Shown piece after piece: positions 6,368-9,330 of a stretch of 9,330 nt of DNA. This stretch comes from Candidatus Omnitrophota bacterium (GTDB lineage Bacteria; Omnitrophota; Gorgyraeia; Zapsychrales; Fredricksoniimonadaceae). Location: positions 1-9,330 of the forward strand of contig JAHFGE010000056.1 of assembly GCA_023247575.1 (NCBI GenBank), read 5' to 3'. The notes under the pieces were generated by a model that was not told where the DNA came from, did not search any database, and saw nothing but the letters and a program-made list of their open reading frames with translations. Numbering within the stretch: the first letter of the stretch is position 1; each line of letters starts with the position of its first letter. Both the position numbers and the translations under genes were made by a program.

Positions 6368-8240
6368 ATATTTAAGCTTTGTCATTCCCGAATGCTTCTA
6401 TCGGGAATCTAGAACTTGCAAGTCTGGACCCCCGATTAAAACATTCGGGGGTGACGAATATTGTTTACTAGCATTATGCGTATTAGTGATTTTATTTCCC
6501 ATTAAGCTATTTGCTGAGGATACCAGCTTCCAGGCCACAGTTAATTCCAACAAGGTTTCTTTACAGGATGTGGTGGAATTGACTTTGACGGTTCATGGAG
6601 TTAAAGGTGATGTGCCTATGATTAACCTGCCTGCCTTGGATGGTTTTGAGGCCCGTTTTGTAGGACCATCGACGAAACTCACTATTATTAATGGGGTTAC
6701 TTCCAACGAGCATTCCTTCATTTATAATCTTTTTCCCTCCAAGGTTGGCCATTTTCAAATCCCTTCCCTTTCCTTAACATTGGATGGCCAAACATATCAT
6801 ACAGGCCCTATGGACATCGAAGTCACCAGTCCATCGGCCCAGCCAGCTAATCCACCAGGGGGCAACCAAACAGAGGAAACCATCAATGATAAAGTATTCA
6901 TGGTGGCTTCTGTGAGTCCTCAACAGGTTTATGTAGGGCAAAAAACCAAATTGCAAATCAAAGTTTATGTCAAAGACCTCTCGTTGCAATTGGCCGCAGC
7001 ACCATCTTTGATCCCCAATGGATTTACAGCGGATACATCGGCCACTATGAATAAAACCAAAGAGATTGTCAATGGCATGAGTTATGAGGCGCTGCAATTC
7101 GAGACCAATATTTATCCCACACGAGCAGGGGATATGATGGTAGGCCCCTTGCAGGTTAATGGAGATTTGATTTATCGCACCAAACAAAACGATGACTTTT
7201 TTGGTGATCTTTTTGCCACTGAACAAAGGCGGCCGATTGCCCTGCATGCGTCAGCGGTTCCTTTACACGTATTATCCTTACCTTCTGCGCCGGCTGATTT
7301 TTCCGGTGCTGTGGGGCCATATGATTTCAAGGCCAGTGTTGGCCCCGACGGTACCGTCGGGGCTGGCCCTACCGCCGTGAAAGTGGGCGACCCTTTGACG
7401 CTGCATATGTCCTTGACGGGCCGGGGACGCATCAAAGGTGTAACCTTACCGGCTTTTGTCAATAGCCAATTTAAAATCTACGACCCTCAAGTGAAAGAAG
7501 ACGAAAATTCTAAGACTATTGAACAGGTGATTATTCCCACCAGCCAAAATATTACCGAGGTACCCGCAGTATCTTTCAGCTATTTTGACCCACAGGAAGG
7601 GCAGTATAGAACTATGACTCAGGGACCTTTTCCCATTAAGGTTTTGGCACAGGCGCCAGGGCAGGAATTTAAAGCTTGGGGATTTGTAGATAAAACCAAG
7701 ATGGCTGCTGAAAAACCGTTCGTGGTGAAATTCGATTGGGTCCAAAAACTGGCGACCCAGGCCCTTCATCGTGCCAAGGTTACAGTTAGGAATTGGAAAT
7801 TTTGGGTTTTGATATCCCTAGCTGGCCTGGCCTGGTTGAGCTGGAAAATCTGGCAGAAATTTCAATTGAGACTGGCCAATGACCAGGCTTTTGCCCGACG
7901 TTGGAGGGCTGATAGTAAGGCTAAGGGCTTGTTTAAGCAGACTAGAATTTATTTGCAGCAGAATAATCCTAAAGAATTCTATAGCTGTCTGCACAAGACT
8001 TTGAATGATTACCTGGCTGATAAAATGCATCTGCCGCCAGCGGGCTTGACCTTACATTTGGTTGAAACCCGCCTGAAAGACATTTCTGTAGACCCCGCCA
8101 AATTAGAAATCATCAAAAATCTTTTCGACCGCTGTGACCTAGCCAGATTTGCTTCCGCAAGAGTTTCTTTAGATGAAATGACCGGCGATTTTAAGAAACT
8201 AGAGGAACTGATCGGTTATTTATCTAAAATTTTAAAGTAA
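6348..8240 (+). CDS. batD: BatD oxygen-tolerance family protein
   Basis: A 630-residue protein with a large extracytoplasmic beta-rich region. BatD-type motifs include SFQATVNSNKVSLQDVVELTLTV near the mature N-terminus and a second domain with VGQKTKLQIKVYV and VKVGDPLTLHMSLTGRG. One transmembrane helix (about 482-502) and a cytoplasmic helical domain follow, with FYSCLHKTLNDYL and DLARFA. The ATG at 6348 overlaps batC by 20 bp and is the only reasonable ATG before the signal core. The TTG at 6318 lacks support. The signal peptide is unusual: residues 12-36 are encoded by a 75-bp repeat, pushing the hydrophobic core to about 38-50, with cleavage likely after LFA (residue 56). A second repeat adds about eight residues at 332-339. 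BatD probably presents periplasmic interaction domains to BatA/B/C. Confidence 0.93.
   Translation: MWIGIGRYLSFVIPECFYRESRTCKSGPPIKTFGGDEYCLLALCVLVILFPIKLFAEDTSFQATVNSNKVSLQDVVELTLTVHGVKGDVPMINLPALDGFEARFVGPSTKLTIINGVTSNEHSFIYNLFPSKVGHFQIPSLSLTLDGQTYHTGPMDIEVTSPSAQPANPPGGNQTEETINDKVFMVASVSPQQVYVGQKTKLQIKVYVKDLSLQLAAAPSLIPNGFTADTSATMNKTKEIVNGMSYEALQFETNIYPTRAGDMMVGPLQVNGDLIYRTKQNDDFFGDLFATEQRRPIALHASAVPLHVLSLPSAPADFSGAVGPYDFKASVGPDGTVGAGPTAVKVGDPLTLHMSLTGRGRIKGVTLPAFVNSQFKIYDPQVKEDENSKTIEQVIIPTSQNITEVPAVSFSYFDPQEGQYRTMTQGPFPIKVLAQAPGQEFKAWGFVDKTKMAAEKPFVVKFDWVQKLATQALHRAKVTVRNWKFWVLISLAGLAWLSWKIWQKFQLRLANDQAFARRWRADSKAKGLFKQTRIYLQQNNPKEFYSCLHKTLNDYLADKMHLPPAGLTLHLVETRLKDISVDPAKLEIIKNLFDRCDLARFASARVSLDEMTGDFKKLEELIGYLSKILK
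6381..6455 (+). mobile_element. 75-bp GTCA-ended palindromic element within batD
   Basis: The ends are inverted repeats: the left reads GTCATTCCCGAATGCTT and the reverse complement of the right reads GTCACCCCCGAATGTTT, matching at 14 of 17 positions. Inside are two hairpins with 8-bp perfect stems, ATTCCCGA/TCGGGAAT (left) and ACCCCCGA/TCGGGGGT (right). This is the structure of a small non-autonomous, MITE-like repeat that encodes nothing of its own. Its length is exactly 25 codons and its edges coincide with codon boundaries of batD, so the reading frame survives. No clear target-site duplication is seen. Confidence 0.75.
7342..7363 (+). repeat. Perfect 22-bp palindrome inside batD
   Basis: Two perfect 11-bp arms (GCCCCGACGGT and ACCGTCGGGGC) lie within the coding sequence and are translated as part of GPDGTVGA. 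The direct repeat GGCCC occurs at 7341-7345 and 7365-7369, so the 24 bp between their starts (eight codons) may be an inserted unit. Arms are shared with the hairpin at 6237-6256. Confidence 0.7.
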
Positions 8241-8256
8241 GGAAATGATTTTGCGG

Positions 8257-8703
8257 CTATGGTTCGCCTAACGCTTCTAGGTCTGCTTTATCTTTCTTGC
8301 GACCAATAGCTCTTTTATTGGAAATGAGTAATCTACGGCTCAAGAAAAAAACAGGAATGCTTCCGTACTTGCCTTTGATTTTTGCTTTGGATGCCTCTTG
8401 CCAAGAAACACCTGAAATAGAAGTTATGATATCAATACGTACAGGAGGGTGTCCCAGCTGGATGACATTATCTGGCTTGGTAAAATCATCGGCTGATAAG
8501 CCTATATGGCCGAAACCAAAATCTTTTAATGCTTCAAAAATTTTCTGAGCGTTATCACGGCTGCATTCTATAAAAAGGTCAATATCGCCCGTTGTGCGGG
8601 GTGCACCATAGAAGGCGAGGGCATACCCACCGACAATAACATATTTAATTTGATGGGCGTTGAATAACGCGAGCAACTCTTTGAAGTCGGGCTGAACGTC
8701 CAT
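8257..8703 (-). CDS. Nucleotidyltransferase-fold protein (DUF6036/AbiEii-like)
   Basis: A 148-residue protein with the minimal nucleotidyltransferase fold signature: VGGYALAFYG with Gly25-Gly26, then the metal-binding Asp40-x-Asp42 in TGDIDLF. Later conserved stretches are PDNVIQLGHPPVRIDIITSISG and SNKRAIGRKKDKADLEALG, typical of DUF6036 proteins related to AbiEii/MNT toxins. Such proteins transfer a nucleotide to a protein or tRNA target, but the target here cannot be read from sequence. It lies on the opposite strand to the Bat operon, converging with batD only 16 bp away, and no terminator hairpin separates them. Its start overlaps the upstream small gene by 59 bp. It may be a toxin-like partner or a housekeeping modifier. 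Confidence 0.9.
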   Translation of the reverse strand: MDVQPDFKELLALFNAHQIKYVIVGGYALAFYGAPRTTGDIDLFIECSRDNAQKIFEALKDFGFGHIGLSADDFTKPDNVIQLGHPPVRIDIITSISGVSWQEASKAKIKGKYGSIPVFFLSRRLLISNKRAIGRKKDKADLEALGEP

Positions 8704-8830
8704 AGATTTGATTTCTTAAATAATCCACCGTTGCAACCCGTTTTTCCGGGGGCTGCCTTAACCAGTAATGTAAATCCTCGCCAATGGATATCTTTTGAAG
8801 ACGAGTCTTTTTAAAAACTTTTTTGATCAT
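8645..8830 (-). CDS. Small partner protein of the nucleotidyltransferase, putative antitoxin
   Basis: A 61-residue basic protein (MIKKVFKKTRLQKISIG at the N-terminus, then PPEKRVATVDYLRNQIYG and RLQRVARVIQRPSN). The pattern of an EKR..TVDYLR.Q helix followed by an LQRV.RVIQR tail recurs in small unnamed proteins encoded directly upstream of this type of nucleotidyltransferase (recalled, not searched). The 3' end overlaps the nucleotidyltransferase start by 59 bp in another frame, so the two are almost certainly co-expressed. The role of neutralising partner is inferred only from gene order and size. The ATG at 8830 is the only sensible start, and no Shine-Dalgarno precedes it. Confidence 0.75.
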   Translation of the reverse strand: MIKKVFKKTRLQKISIGEDLHYWLRQPPEKRVATVDYLRNQIYGRSARLQRVARVIQRPSN

Positions 8831-8836
8831 ATGAAA

Positions 8837-8845
8837 ATTATAACA
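8837..8845 (-). promoter_or_regulatory. Possible extended -10 promoter for the small gene/nucleotidyltransferase pair
   Basis: Read on the minus strand, positions 8845-8837 give TGTTATAAT, a perfect extended -10 (TGN plus TATAAT). No good -35 sits at standard spacing. The predicted start of transcription falls at about 8830, the A of the small gene's ATG, implying a leaderless mRNA. The region is very AT-rich, so a chance match is possible. Confidence 0.4.
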
Positions 8846-8866
8846 AATAAATTTATAAAAATCATT

Positions 8867-9330
8867 TCAATTGGCAATATTATTCTCAGCATCAATTTCT
8901 TCTAAAATGACCTGCGCTGCGCGATGGCTCGCACCAGGCTCACCCAATGAGGTTTTGACTTTTTTTAATTCCTCGACGATATTTTGGTCTTTAAGGACGG
9001 ATTCAATAGCAGAAGCGATGTTTTTGGGTGTGCAATCATTCTGAATGAGTTCAGGGACAATTTTCCTGCCAGCTACCACATTGACTAAGCCGATATACGG
9101 GATTTTGATGACCGCCTTGGCAATGAAGTAGGTCAGCCAGGACGTTTTATAAATAATGACCATGGGCTTATTCAAAAGCGCTGTTTCCAAAGTAGCGGTC
9201 CCAGAAGCTACCATGGCGGCATTCATGGCGTTGATGGCATCGTAGGGATTTCTTTCATAAATTTTAATTGGCAGGCCATGCGGGATATAACGTTGGAGGC
9301 TTTCTTTTTGAATGGTCTGTGCTTTTAATA
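8867..9330 (-). CDS. lpxB: Lipid-A-disaccharide synthase (LpxB), C-terminal part
   Basis: The frame enters from the right edge and ends with TGA (8869-8867), leaving about 153 residues of the C-terminal portion. LpxB joins UDP-diacylglucosamine and lipid X to make the lipid A disaccharide at the inner face of the cytoplasmic membrane. The family core is clear: YDAINAMNAAMVASGTATLE followed by ALLNKPMVIIYKTSWLTYFIA, then VIKIPYIGLVNVVAGR and VPELIQ, with the nucleotide-sugar-binding GTATLE segment characteristic of this glycosyltransferase. The frame continues upstream of the internal ATG at 9226, so that is not the start. It lies 36 bp before the small gene at 8830 on the same strand. No intrinsic terminator is visible in that AT-rich gap, so read-through is possible. 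Confidence 0.96.
   Translation of the reverse strand, partial: LKAQTIQKESLQRYIPHGLPIKIYERNPYDAINAMNAAMVASGTATLETALLNKPMVIIYKTSWLTYFIAKAVIKIPYIGLVNVVAGRKIVPELIQNDCTPKNIASAIESVLKDQNIVEELKKVKTSLGEPGASHRAAQVILEEIDAENNIAN

Noticed and set aside
6774..7247. Minus-strand open frame of 157 codons opposite batD
   Set aside because: It lies entirely within batD, which has strong family motifs on the plus strand. The translated protein is Cys/Ile-rich with no recognisable motif and no ribosome-binding site.

Overview
The window looks like a chromosomal segment of a Gram-negative bacterium. LpxB (lipid A synthesis) implies an outer membrane with lipopolysaccharide. Base composition is moderate and even across the genes. 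Gene content (MoxR/Bat operon, PurE, LpxB) together with frequent short palindromic repeats recalls uncultured lineages such as Omnitrophota, but that placement is a guess; nothing here fixes the phylum.

Layout, left to right. (1) 2-241: the 3' end of an unrecognised gene. (2) 238-826: a good sigma70-type promoter, a palindromic repeat forming the expected mRNA 5' end, and purE. (3) 858-1133: a small secreted lysine-rich protein of unknown role. (4) 1237-8240: a complete, tightly packed plus-strand operon of the MoxR/Bat (aerotolerance-type) class: MoxR AAA+ ATPase, DUF58 protein, a single-pass membrane protein with a cytoplasmic helical domain, BatA and BatB (membrane-anchored vWA proteins), BatC (TPR) and BatD. 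From the DUF58 gene onward each gene overlaps the next by 4-20 bp. (5) 8257-8830, minus strand: a nucleotidyltransferase and a small partner gene, overlapping by 59 bp, which may be a toxin-antitoxin-like pair. (6) 8867-9330, minus strand: the C-terminal part of lpxB, cut by the right edge.

How the genes work together. In the MoxR/Bat class, the AAA+ ATPase is thought to act as a chaperone with the vWA-domain proteins (here DUF58, BatA and BatB, all with intact metal-binding MIDAS motifs). BatC and BatD supply periplasmic protein-interaction surfaces. The biochemical output is not settled in any organism, and the sequence does not reveal the substrate.

The most unusual feature is a dense set of short palindromic repeats of at least three families. 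Three begin with GTAG or CGTAG-type ends (273-301, 1142-1173, 2238-2267), resemble REP elements and lie between genes. One is a 75-bp two-hairpin element with GTCA-ended inverted repeats (6381-6455), sitting exactly in codon frame in the signal-peptide region of batD. Two share CCCCGAC/GTCGGGG arms and lie inside the coding regions of batC (6237-6256) and batD (7342-7363), again in frame. No transposase able to move them is present in the window. No CRISPR array, tRNA, rRNA or insertion sequence was seen, and no gene-free stretch reaches 300 bases.
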